Origin: DASRDB01 sp035652815
Lineage (GTDB): Bacteria; Chloroflexota; Ktedonobacteria; Ktedonobacterales; Ktedonobacteraceae
NCBI GenBank assembly: GCA_035652815.1
Contig: DASRDB010000003.1
Coordinates: 879,767 to 943,766 of the forward strand
Length of the DNA: 64,000 nucleotides
Direction of reading: 5' to 3'
Below the pieces are notes generated by a model, which was given only the letters and a program-made list of their open reading frames with translations, was not told where the DNA came from and searched no databases. Both the position numbers and the translations under genes were made by a program. Position 1 is the first letter of the stretch, and every line of letters begins with the position of its first letter. Positions 42,950 through 50,677 of the stretch are shown piece after piece.

Positions 42950-43597
42950 ATGCATGTGGTTATCTTCGCTGGCGGCTCCTATCGCCCAGGAAAAGCTCTT
43001 TTCTCAGTCCTCGCGCGCGCCGACCTTATTATAGCAGCCGATAGCGGCGCTGCAACTGCCCTGCAATACGGCTTCACCCCCGCCTTTGTAGTAGGCGACC
43101 TCGACTCCCTCGATCCACAACTCACCCAACAACTACGCCAGTCTGGCAGCGAAGTACTTCAAGCCCCCATCGAAAAAGACGAGACGGATACAGAACTTGC
43201 CGTACAGCTAGCCATCGAAAAAGGCGCAACAGAAATCACCCTGCTTGGCGCACTCGGCGGCCAACGCTTCGACCACGCCATCGCAAACATCCTCTTGCTG
43301 GCAGGCTTCCCCACCCCCCCCATCCGTGTCATCGACGGCCCAACCACCTGCTGGCTCCTACGCGCCCCCGGCAGAACCGCCATCAACGAGCATATTGGAG
43401 ACCTGCTCTCCCTCTTCCCGCTCACCGCAGACGCCAGAGGCATCTACACACAAGGACTCTACTACCCTTTACAAGGTGGAACCCTCTACTTCGGCAAACC
43501 ACGCGGCATCAGCAATGTACTTACTGAGCAACACGCTGAGGTTTCTCTGGAAGAAGGGATGTTGCTGGTGATACATACGTGCGTCCATGAAGCATAA
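42950..43597 (+). CDS. thiN: thiamine pyrophosphokinase
   Basis: ThiN transfers pyrophosphate from ATP to thiamine, giving TPP. The 215-residue protein shows IIAADSGAATAL, VVGDLDSLDP, PIEKDETDTELAVQLAI, LLGALGGQRFDHAIANILLL and the C-terminal thiamine-binding KPRGISNVLT, all diagnostic. It starts at ATG 42950 after GAAAGAGG. A TPP-controlled pyrimidine-precursor transporter lies just beyond on the other strand, so thiamine supply genes are clustered. Confidence 0.94.
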   Translation: MHVVIFAGGSYRPGKALFSVLARADLIIAADSGAATALQYGFTPAFVVGDLDSLDPQLTQQLRQSGSEVLQAPIEKDETDTELAVQLAIEKGATEITLLGALGGQRFDHAIANILLLAGFPTPPIRVIDGPTTCWLLRAPGRTAINEHIGDLLSLFPLTADARGIYTQGLYYPLQGGTLYFGKPRGISNVLTEQHAEVSLEEGMLLVIHTCVHEA

Positions 43598-43632
43598 ACA
43601 GCATCAAGCCATCTGAATTGATAGCTTGCCAC

Positions 43633-43772
43633 AAAAAAGGCCCTCTCGCCTGTCATCCTGAGCGCAGCGAAGGATCTGCGTCCGTCCAGCAGGATCGCAT
43701 GCCTACACGAGAGATCCTTCGCTGCGCTCAGGATGACATCTGGAGGCAGGTTGGTAATAGCTTGATGCTGTT
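43633..43772. repeat. dispersed inverted-repeat element (TGTCATCCTGAGC family), copy 3
   Basis: Arms 43651-43677 and 43712-43738 are perfect 27-base reverse complements. Flanks AAAAAAGGCCCTCTCGCC and TCTGGAGGCAGGTTGGTAAT recur at copies 1 and 2. It fills the gap between thiN and thiY. Confidence 0.88.
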
Positions 43773-43783
43773 TATTCACTACC

Positions 43784-44896
43784 TTACGGCAAAAACTGAT
43801 TCGTCCACAGTTTATCAAAATTCATCGAATGCACCGGCTTCCCCGAAGCATCAAGCACCCCGCCCGAATTCAGAATGAACTGCGGATAGCCATGCCAGGC
43901 TGCCGCGTCCTGCAAGCCCCACTTGCGGCCGGGATCAGCATAACGCGGGCTGAGAAAATCCTGGCTGGCGAAAACCAGGCCCGTATCGGGAAATGTCCCT
44001 GGCGTATCGGCATTCGCCCTATCAATCAACATCTGCGCCGCCTGTCTTGCATGAGTGCGCGCATACTCATAGCCACAGGTCGTAGCCAGCATGAAGCGGC
44101 GCAGCAAATCCGGCTTCTGCTGAATCTCTGTGGGACTGGTAATAATATTGGGCGTGTAGTAATCGGGAATGCCGTAGTTGATGATGGGGAAGACGTTCAG
44201 CTTCACGCCGGAACGCTCCGCCTGGATCACTTCCCAGCCCTCGAAAACCCATACAAAGTCGATGCGGTGCGACTCCAAAGCCTGCATAGCATCAACACTT
44301 AAGGTAATATTCGTGAACTCTCCTTTCCCACCATCCTTCTTAATAATCTCGCCGACCACCGCGCCCTCGTATGGCGCGCCAAAGCCGCCGTACTTTTTGC
44401 CATCCAGGTCACGCGGTCGATTCAACCCTGAATCCGCCAGCGTCACCAGCGCCGAGGTATTATGCTGGATGATGGCAGCAATCGAAACCACCGGCTGACC
44501 CAGCGCAGCATCCGCTACAATTCCCTCAGTCGAACTGACGCCCGCGTCCGCCTTGCCGCTACTTACCAGCACATCTGGCGAGACGCTTGAAGAATAGGGC
44601 AGCAAATGCAGGTCTATGCCTTCATCACGATACCAGTTTTGCGCTAAGGCTACATAAATGCCCGTGTGGTTCGTGTTGGGCGTCCAGTCCAGCGCAAAAT
44701 TCATGGTCGTCAACTGCGAGGGCGCGGTCTTCGGAATCTTCGTACATTCCGAACCTGGAGCAGGCGTCACCACTACATGCGTGCCACTCGTTCCAGACCC
44801 GGCGGCCCGTTGCTGCCAGAGAAAGGCTCCCACAACCACAATTACTAACAAAACCGGAATACCGATGCTCAACCATAAACGTGTACGATTGCTCAT
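43784..44896 (-). CDS. thiY: ThiY-like substrate-binding protein of a thiamine-precursor ABC transporter
   Basis: ThiY/NMT1-type proteins bind formylaminopyrimidine, a thiamine breakdown product salvaged for HMP. The 370-residue protein has an N-terminal membrane anchor (LWLSIGIPVLLVIVVVGAF) rather than a lipobox, then the binding domain beginning with FALDWTPNTNHTGIYVALAQ, the family hallmark. GGFGAPYEGAVV and FVWVFEGWE are further family segments. It is the third gene after the TPP riboswitch, 26 bases after the permease. GGGAGGAATGAT precedes the ATG. Confidence 0.9.
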   Translation of the reverse strand: MSNRTRLWLSIGIPVLLVIVVVGAFLWQQRAAGSGTSGTHVVVTPAPGSECTKIPKTAPSQLTTMNFALDWTPNTNHTGIYVALAQNWYRDEGIDLHLLPYSSSVSPDVLVSSGKADAGVSSTEGIVADAALGQPVVSIAAIIQHNTSALVTLADSGLNRPRDLDGKKYGGFGAPYEGAVVGEIIKKDGGKGEFTNITLSVDAMQALESHRIDFVWVFEGWEVIQAERSGVKLNVFPIINYGIPDYYTPNIITSPTEIQQKPDLLRRFMLATTCGYEYARTHARQAAQMLIDRANADTPGTFPDTGLVFASQDFLSPRYADPGRKWGLQDAAAWHGYPQFILNSGGVLDASGKPVHSMNFDKLWTNQFLP

Positions 44897-44922
44897 ATCA
44901 TTCCTCCCGATGGACAGGCACC

Positions 44923-45693
44923 TTACGCGCCCGCCCTCCTACCTGAATACCAGGGCAAGGCCAGCCGCTCGATCAGCGAGACCAGCCCGAACAACAGAAT
45001 ACTCAGCGCCGAGATCACCACAATCGCGGCGAACACCTGCACAATGGCAAACGAGTTGGTTGCGCGCTGCAAATAGATGCCAAGCCCTTTCTCGCCGCCG
45101 ACATACTCGCTGAAGACCGCTCCGATCACGCTGTAGGTCGTGGCAATACGCAGGCCGGAGAAGAAGGCTGGCATGGCGGCAGGCAGGCGCACCATCCACA
45201 AGATCTGCCAGCGCGAGGCGTTCATGCTTTTCAACAGATGAATCAATTCAGGCTCAACCGAGGCCAATCCATCCGCGCAGGCGACCGCGATGGGAAAAAA
45301 ACAATAGAGAATGACCAGGATCAACTTCGAGCGAATATCATAGCCAATCCACAGCAGCAGCAGCGCCGCCACCGTCACAATTGGAATAGTCTGCGATGTC
45401 ACTAATAGCGGATAAATCGCCTTGCGCACCCAACCGGACAGATCGAGCAGAATCGCCAGGATAACGCCCATCACAATAGCAATCAGCAGCCCGAGGACTG
45501 TTTCTACCAGTGTCGGCAGCATATTGTCATAGATCACAGCCCAGTTCGCCACCAATCCCGCGAGAATTGCGGAAGGAGCAGGCAGCACCTGGGGGCTGAT
45601 ATTACCGGCTCGCACATACGCTTCCCATAGCAACAAAATCGCCACCGCCAGCACAATGGCAGGCCCGTAGCTCGCGAATGCACGCAGTCTCAT
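44923..45693 (-). CDS. thiX: ThiX-like ABC transporter permease
   Basis: A 256-residue inner-membrane permease of the SsuC/TauC/ThiX class with about six helices. The ATPase-coupling EAA-like loop is seen around LKSMNASRWQILWMVRLPAAMPAF. Its start ATG overlaps the stop of the ATPase gene (ATGA), so translation is coupled. Substrate assignment comes from the TPP riboswitch and the ThiY-like binding protein. Confidence 0.9.
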   Translation of the reverse strand: MRLRAFASYGPAIVLAVAILLLWEAYVRAGNISPQVLPAPSAILAGLVANWAVIYDNMLPTLVETVLGLLIAIVMGVILAILLDLSGWVRKAIYPLLVTSQTIPIVTVAALLLLWIGYDIRSKLILVILYCFFPIAVACADGLASVEPELIHLLKSMNASRWQILWMVRLPAAMPAFFSGLRIATTYSVIGAVFSEYVGGEKGLGIYLQRATNSFAIVQVFAAIVVISALSILLFGLVSLIERLALPWYSGRRAGA

Positions 45694-46460
45694 AGCGCTT
45701 GCTCCTTCAGCAGCAGCGACATCAACTCCTGCTCTAGCTGCACCGCCTCCGGTTGAGCCAGTTGCTCAGGATTTCTAGGACGCGGCAAACTCACCTCTAC
45801 CACGCGCAGCACTCTCGCGGGCCTTGCGCTCAGCACGTAAATGCGGTCTGAGAGCAGAATTGCCTCCCGCACATCATGCGTAATGAATAGCACGCTCGAG
45901 GAAAATTGCTGCCAGACATCCAGCAGCCACATCTGGCAGGTCACGCGGGTGAGAGCATCCAGCGCCCCAAATGGCTCATCCAGCAAAAGAAAGGAGCGAT
46001 TGAACAACACGGTGCGCAGCAAGGCAACTCGCTGCTTCATGCCGCCCGAAAGCGTCGCCGGATAGTGTCCGGCAAATTCCAGCAGGCCAAAGCGCTTAAG
46101 CAGTTCGCTAGCTTGCGTTTGCGCCTCTTTACGCGGCACATGGCGCACATCCAATCCCAGCATCACGTTCTCCTCTACCGTCCGCCAGGGCAAAAGGAGC
46201 GGCTGCTGCGGCATATATCCCGACTTGCCGGTACGTCGCCCGGTCGCATCGCCATCGATAGCCACCGTACCGCTATCCGGCGACTCAATACCCGCTACGA
46301 TATTAAACAGCGTACTTTTTCCGCAGCCACTCGGCCCAATCACAGTAACAAACTCCCCCACTCCGACACGCAAATCTATCGAATCCAGCACATCCAGGCG
46401 TCGTTTGCCGGAGCGAAACGCCTTCGTCACGCCCTGCGCCTGCAACTTCGGTATATCCAT
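45690..46460 (-). CDS. thiZ: ThiZ-like ABC transporter ATP-binding protein
   Basis: A 256-residue ATPase with Walker A GPSGCGKST, Q-loop in YMPQQPLLLPW, signature LSGGMKQRVALLR, Walker B FLLLDEPFGALD and the H-loop in LFITHDVREA. The start at 46460 follows GGAAGGAG; the frame extends to 46490 into the terminator. It is the first gene after the TPP riboswitch and powers uptake through the ThiX-like permease. Confidence 0.93.
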   Translation of the reverse strand: MDIPKLQAQGVTKAFRSGKRRLDVLDSIDLRVGVGEFVTVIGPSGCGKSTLFNIVAGIESPDSGTVAIDGDATGRRTGKSGYMPQQPLLLPWRTVEENVMLGLDVRHVPRKEAQTQASELLKRFGLLEFAGHYPATLSGGMKQRVALLRTVLFNRSFLLLDEPFGALDALTRVTCQMWLLDVWQQFSSSVLFITHDVREAILLSDRIYVLSARPARVLRVVEVSLPRPRNPEQLAQPEAVQLEQELMSLLLKEQAL

Positions 46461-46492
46461 ATTCCACTCCTTCCGGCCCCTTTGCAACATAG

Positions 46493-46528
46493 AAAAAGGC
46501 CATATCCCTGATCTGTAGGGATATGGCC
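46493..46528 (-). terminator. riboswitch-controlled terminator before thiZ
   Basis: On the minus strand GGCCATATCCCT, loop ACAGATC, AGGGATATGGCC is followed by five Ts. It lies 26 bases after the TPP aptamer and 33 bases before thiZ, the expected place for the expression platform. Confidence 0.88.
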
Positions 46529-46553
46529 CGAATCTCCAAATCTGGTCGTTCTT

Positions 46554-46646
46554 GCCGCTTCCCTACGCCGGTATTACCCAGATCAGGTTCATAGGGTCAG
46601 CAGCGCGTTCCGCGCCGCTTCTCAGCCAGATGGCTCCCCTAGCAGC
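46554..46646 (-). ncRNA. TPP riboswitch (THI element)
   Basis: Read on the minus strand, the conserved aptamer parts appear in order: GGGGAGCC, CTGAGA, GACCCTATGAACCTGATCTGG, GTAATACCGGCGTAGGGAA. The outer GCTGC and GCGGC pair as P1. TPP binding should favour the terminator at 46493 and turn the transporter operon off. Confidence 0.95.
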
Positions 46647-47025
46647 GATATTTGCTTTTATCAAGATATACAAGTACAAATAGCTCTATTCCATATTAAT
46701 TATATCATCCACAGGACAAGGTGCGCTTTTCCAGCAAATACCCTTACAACCTCTTTGAAACTTTCCCTCAGTCCAATGTATAAAAAAAGTAGGAGAGAAA
46801 ATATCCCTTCGTTCTCTTCAAACCAATATCACACCAGGTCCTCCTGAAAAAATGCCTCTCGCTGCGTCTCCATAATAAGCGAACTACAACTTGTGAAAGG
46901 AATCACAAGAATTTAGTAGAAATTTTGCTTTTTTTCTCAAAAGGGCTGTGCTATACTAGCCCATACTTACATAGTATTTTTACTTCTTTGTTCAAAGTCG
47001 GACTAGTTCAAGGAGCAGATAGAAG
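46647..47025. other. divergent intergenic region with a possible promoter
   Basis: About 380 AT-rich bases between the riboswitch (minus) and the surface-protein gene (plus). TATACT at 46952-46957 is a likely -10 for the plus-strand gene; its -35 is unclear. No promoter for the riboswitch transcript could be fixed. No gene is seen. Confidence 0.5.
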
Positions 47026-48156
47026 ATGAGTCAGTATCCATCAAATCCCAACTACAATCCCTATGGACAAAACCCATCTGACCCCAATTATCAAGGAACT
47101 TCCTATGGCGGGCCACCTTCTGGCCCCAATCAAGGCCAATACCCGCCTTATAACCAGCCAGGGACGAATCCCAATCCCTACGGCCCAAACAGCCAGCCGG
47201 GCATCGACCCCAATTCATATAATCCGTATGCGCCTAATCCGCCCACGCCTGCGCCGCAACCGAACACGGGACCAAATTACAGTCCCTATGACCCTTACGC
47301 GCCTACGGCGGCTGGAACAGCGCCCGCTTATACCAATCCCTACGAAGCGCCGCCTGCTCCACCTCCCACGCCAACGCCACCACAGCGAAAGCCGGGGCTA
47401 TCACCCAGGATCATCGGCTTGATCGCGCTGGTTCTGGTTCTCATTCTCGGCGGCATCCTTTTTGCTTTCATATCCTATAACAACACCCAGACTGCCAATG
47501 CCAACGCCACCGCCACGGCCCATGCCAATGCCACCGGCACGGCCCAGGTTTTGGCTCAGCAAACAGCCGTTGCCGCAACCGCGACCGCTATCGCCTCCAC
47601 CTATCCATTCAGCAACAAGCAGGTGTTAAATGACCCGCTGACCGACAATTCCAAAGGATTCGGCTGGGATACCAACAACTTCTGCAAGTTCGAGGGGAGC
47701 GCATATCACATTATTGATCCACAAACCAACACCTTTGGGGTCTGCGCCGCAACCAAAACGAACTTCTCTAACTTCACCTTCCAGGCGGAAATGCTTCTTT
47801 CCAAAGGGGATGGTGCTGGTCTAATCTTCCGCGCCGACTCCAATGAGACGAAACTCTATCGCGTCACCTTTTTCACCGATAATACGTATCAAGTGGTCGT
47901 CTATGTCGATACGACTGGCACCAATGCTCGTATTCTGAAAAACGGTAGTCTTCCTACAAGCATTGACATGCATAACACGAATACTGTTGCAGTCGTAGCG
48001 CGTGGCAATACGTTTACGATTTATATGAACCAGCAAGTGGTCACAACTGTGACCGACAGCACCTACAGCCAGGGGCTCATCGGCTTCACCACATCCGATG
48101 TCACCAATGCCGCCGAGGCTGTCTTCACCAATGCCCAGGTCTGGCAGTTGCCATAA
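47026..48156 (+). CDS. membrane-anchored surface protein with LamG/3-keto-disaccharide-like domain
   Basis: A 376-residue protein: residues 1-120 are Pro/Asn/Tyr/Gln-rich (NPNYNPYGQNPSDPNYQG and similar), one membrane helix at about 126-148 (IIGLIALVLVLILGGILFAF), an Ala/Thr-rich spacer, then a beta-sandwich domain from about 195 (DPLTDNSKGFGWD, GDGAGLIFRADSN, YRVTFFTDNTYQVVVYV) like the concanavalin-type DUF1080/LamG domains. The fold suggests glycan binding. AAGGAG precedes the ATG. It is monocistronic. Confidence 0.8.
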   Translation: MSQYPSNPNYNPYGQNPSDPNYQGTSYGGPPSGPNQGQYPPYNQPGTNPNPYGPNSQPGIDPNSYNPYAPNPPTPAPQPNTGPNYSPYDPYAPTAAGTAPAYTNPYEAPPAPPPTPTPPQRKPGLSPRIIGLIALVLVLILGGILFAFISYNNTQTANANATATAHANATGTAQVLAQQTAVAATATAIASTYPFSNKQVLNDPLTDNSKGFGWDTNNFCKFEGSAYHIIDPQTNTFGVCAATKTNFSNFTFQAEMLLSKGDGAGLIFRADSNETKLYRVTFFTDNTYQVVVYVDTTGTNARILKNGSLPTSIDMHNTNTVAVVARGNTFTIYMNQQVVTTVTDSTYSQGLIGFTTSDVTNAAEAVFTNAQVWQLP

Positions 48157-48216
48157 AACCAGTGAAATTTTCCGGGACAAGGGAGAGCAGAGAAACAGGA
48201 AGGTGATAGGTGGGGG

Positions 48217-48297
48217 AACCGGAAGGCACCTGCAAGGGGATGCCTCTACAATATCATTCGGCTTGTAGAGGCATCCCCTTGCAGGTGCCTTCCGGTT
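48217..48297. repeat. inverted-repeat element with 35-nt perfect arms (GGATGCCTCTACAA family), copy 2
   Basis: Arms 48217-48251 and 48263-48297, loop of 11 bases ending CGGC as in copy 1 (15219-15295). TTTTTTA follows, so it can act as terminator for the surface-protein gene. Confidence 0.85.
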
Positions 48298-48340
48298 TTT
48301 TATGCGGGTGCCTTCCGGTCTTCTTAACTGTACTCGTTTC

Positions 48341-50464
48341 TCAGCTATGCTTAACCCGGTTACGAATAAAGCGATAATACACCCACGCATCCAGCATACC
48401 GCGCAGGATACCCGTCAATCCAAACGCCAGCAGACTCACTACAAAAGCCAGCAAGGGCTGGCTGAACTGGTGAAAAAACAGCGCGGAATTTGCGGTCAGC
48501 AGGCCCCATAAGGTGACGACCAGGTAGGCCCCTAAAAACATCAATAGCCCGGCCATACCACTTGTGCGCAGCAGTACGGGGAAAGTCATTTTCTGCGAAA
48601 GCCAGACCGCCATCATCGCTCCAGGAGTTGGCGCGCCAATCCACGCGACAAACAACGCCACAAACATGCTTGCCAACAACGGCCCATTCCAACTTGAGGC
48701 GTGTAGTATCAACAGCGTGAACACCTGAATAATAATGAGCGGTAGCAGACCGGTGAGCGCACCGGCAATAGCTGAACGCCAGAGGACGGGCGCGGACTCA
48801 ATCGCATCATGCGGCCCGTCCACCTCACCTAACAGGCGCAGCGCGTATACATTGCTCAATAGGAGCAGCGCGAATGCCAGGAGCGGAATATGCGTCGCGG
48901 CCCTATCGCTCGCGCCATAGGCAATAAAGTAGCCACTGATAAGCGGTGTCAGCGCCGCCAGTGCCAGGCAGATGCGGAGCGGCTTCCGAATATCGCGACT
49001 GCGCGTCACGCCCGCGAACACAATCGCCGCCAGCACCAGGTAGTTGATGCTTCCGCCAAGCAGTATTCCTAAAACGCCTGGAGAAGCCAATCCAGGGGCA
49101 GTTGAAGCCGTAAGCAACCACAGCACAGGCAATTGAGCAAGAATCATTACGCCGAGAATACTATAGTAGTACAGGCGGCGATTCTTCACCGTCGTTGCCG
49201 GAGCTGCATTAGCCGCCGCTCCATTCACTGAAGCAGGCTTTGGTAGGGGCGGCACCGTCCCAGGCTCAAACACATCATCCTCGTCGGTCCACTGTCCTGC
49301 CTGCCCAGGCATTGACGATAAAGCTCCTACAGGAGCGGCTGGACTTGTAGGCGGAATAGAACCCGACGCCTGGTGTATAGGATATGCGGCTGGTACCGGC
49401 GAAGCAGGCGCGGGTTGCACAGGCGGCGCGACAGGCTGCGGCATGGGTTGCAACCTGGGAAATGGAGGCGCGGCAGGCTGTGGTATGGGCTGCGGCCTGG
49501 GGAATGGCGGCGCGGCGGGCTGCCATGAGCGATCCGCCACTGTCAGATCATCATTTCTTGCATCTCCCGTCAGGCGCAAACCGCTGGACGAAGATAGCGC
49601 CGGAGTGATGGCCGCTCGCAGGTCTGCCGCCAGTTCGGTCGCACTCTGATAGCGGTCTTGCGGGTCTTTCGCCAGCGCCTTTTTCACCACGAACTCGATA
49701 GCCGGAGAAATATCCGGGCGCGAGTTCTTCAAAGAGGGTACAGGCTCGTTGAGTTGTTTGGACATCACCACAAATGGATTCGACCCCGTGAAAGGCACCG
49801 AACCGGTCAGCAGTTCATAGAGGATAATGCCGAGCGAGTATATATCCGAACGCGCATCCAGTTCTCCGGCGCGCACCTGCTCAGGCGAGGCATATTCAGC
49901 AGTGCCGAGAAAGTTGCCCGCCCGTGTCAGCGCAGGCATGGCGCTTAGCCGCACAATGCCAAAATCGCTCAACAGCAAACGACCATCAGGATGAAAGAGC
50001 AGATTGGCCGGTTTGACATCGCGATGCACCACCCCCAGGCTATGCGCGTAACTCAGCGCGTCCGCAATCTGGCTGATATAATCGGAGATCGTTTGCAGGC
50101 TGAACCTCCGCCCGGCACGCTTCATCTCATCGATTCGTTCTCTCAGCGTTCCCCCCCGGATGTAAGGCATGACCAGAAACGCGAGTTGCTGCCCATTCAC
50201 CATCGCCTCGGAATACTCGAACACAGGCAGAATATTTTTATGTTCCAGCTTCCCAACCGTATCTGCTTCGCGCCGGAAACGCTCTAAAAAGGTGCGCTGG
50301 TCGTCCTCATCGGCCCCGGCAGGCGGCATCAAGACCTTCACGGCCACCGTGCGTACCGGACGCTCCTGCTGCGCCAGATACACAGCCCCCATACCACCGC
50401 GACCTATAATCTGCTCTATCTTGCAATTTCCAAGCCGCTCACCAATCAGTTCTTTTACATCCAT
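48341..50464 (-). CDS. membrane Ser/Thr protein kinase (PknB-like)
   Basis: A 707-residue kinase. Glycine loop GRGGMGAV, catalytic Lys43 in VAVKVLM, HRDVKPANLL, DFGIVRL and the SPEQ element define an active Hanks-type kinase domain (about 1-280). A Pro-rich linker with PRPQPIPQPAAPPFP repeats follows, then seven to eight membrane helices from about 430 to 700. Multi-pass C-terminal regions instead of PASTA repeats are unusual in general but common in Ktedonobacteria. Substrate and signal are unknown. Confidence 0.92.
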   Translation of the reverse strand: MDVKELIGERLGNCKIEQIIGRGGMGAVYLAQQERPVRTVAVKVLMPPAGADEDDQRTFLERFRREADTVGKLEHKNILPVFEYSEAMVNGQQLAFLVMPYIRGGTLRERIDEMKRAGRRFSLQTISDYISQIADALSYAHSLGVVHRDVKPANLLFHPDGRLLLSDFGIVRLSAMPALTRAGNFLGTAEYASPEQVRAGELDARSDIYSLGIILYELLTGSVPFTGSNPFVVMSKQLNEPVPSLKNSRPDISPAIEFVVKKALAKDPQDRYQSATELAADLRAAITPALSSSSGLRLTGDARNDDLTVADRSWQPAAPPFPRPQPIPQPAAPPFPRLQPMPQPVAPPVQPAPASPVPAAYPIHQASGSIPPTSPAAPVGALSSMPGQAGQWTDEDDVFEPGTVPPLPKPASVNGAAANAAPATTVKNRRLYYYSILGVMILAQLPVLWLLTASTAPGLASPGVLGILLGGSINYLVLAAIVFAGVTRSRDIRKPLRICLALAALTPLISGYFIAYGASDRAATHIPLLAFALLLLSNVYALRLLGEVDGPHDAIESAPVLWRSAIAGALTGLLPLIIIQVFTLLILHASSWNGPLLASMFVALFVAWIGAPTPGAMMAVWLSQKMTFPVLLRTSGMAGLLMFLGAYLVVTLWGLLTANSALFFHQFSQPLLAFVVSLLAFGLTGILRGMLDAWVYYRFIRNRVKHS

Positions 50465-50519
50465 ATATTTATTCCGCTTTTTATAGGGACACGATGAAGA
50501 AAGGTGAGAAATGCAAACA

Positions 50520-50604
50520 TGTCATCCTGAGCGCAGCGAAGGATCTCGTTGCCGAGCGATTTGCGCGTCGAGACCGGAGATCCTTCACTGCGCTCAGGAT
50601 GACA
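50520..50604. repeat. dispersed inverted-repeat element (TGTCATCCTGAGC family), copy 4
   Basis: Arms 50520-50546 and 50578-50604, one mismatch (CTTCACTG for CTTCGCTG). It lies between the kinase promoter region and the end of the DUF790 gene. No other feature is seen in the 213-base gap. Confidence 0.82.
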
Positions 50605-50677
50605 TGATGGGTCTTCGCTCTTTCTTCGTCAAACTTCATGATCGCATCCCTACACATTCTTCAAAAATGATTCCCAA

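Noticed and set aside
46647..47025. Search for a tRNA or small RNA gene
   Set aside because: No cloverleaf, T-loop sequence or terminator-bounded unit was seen here or in other gaps.
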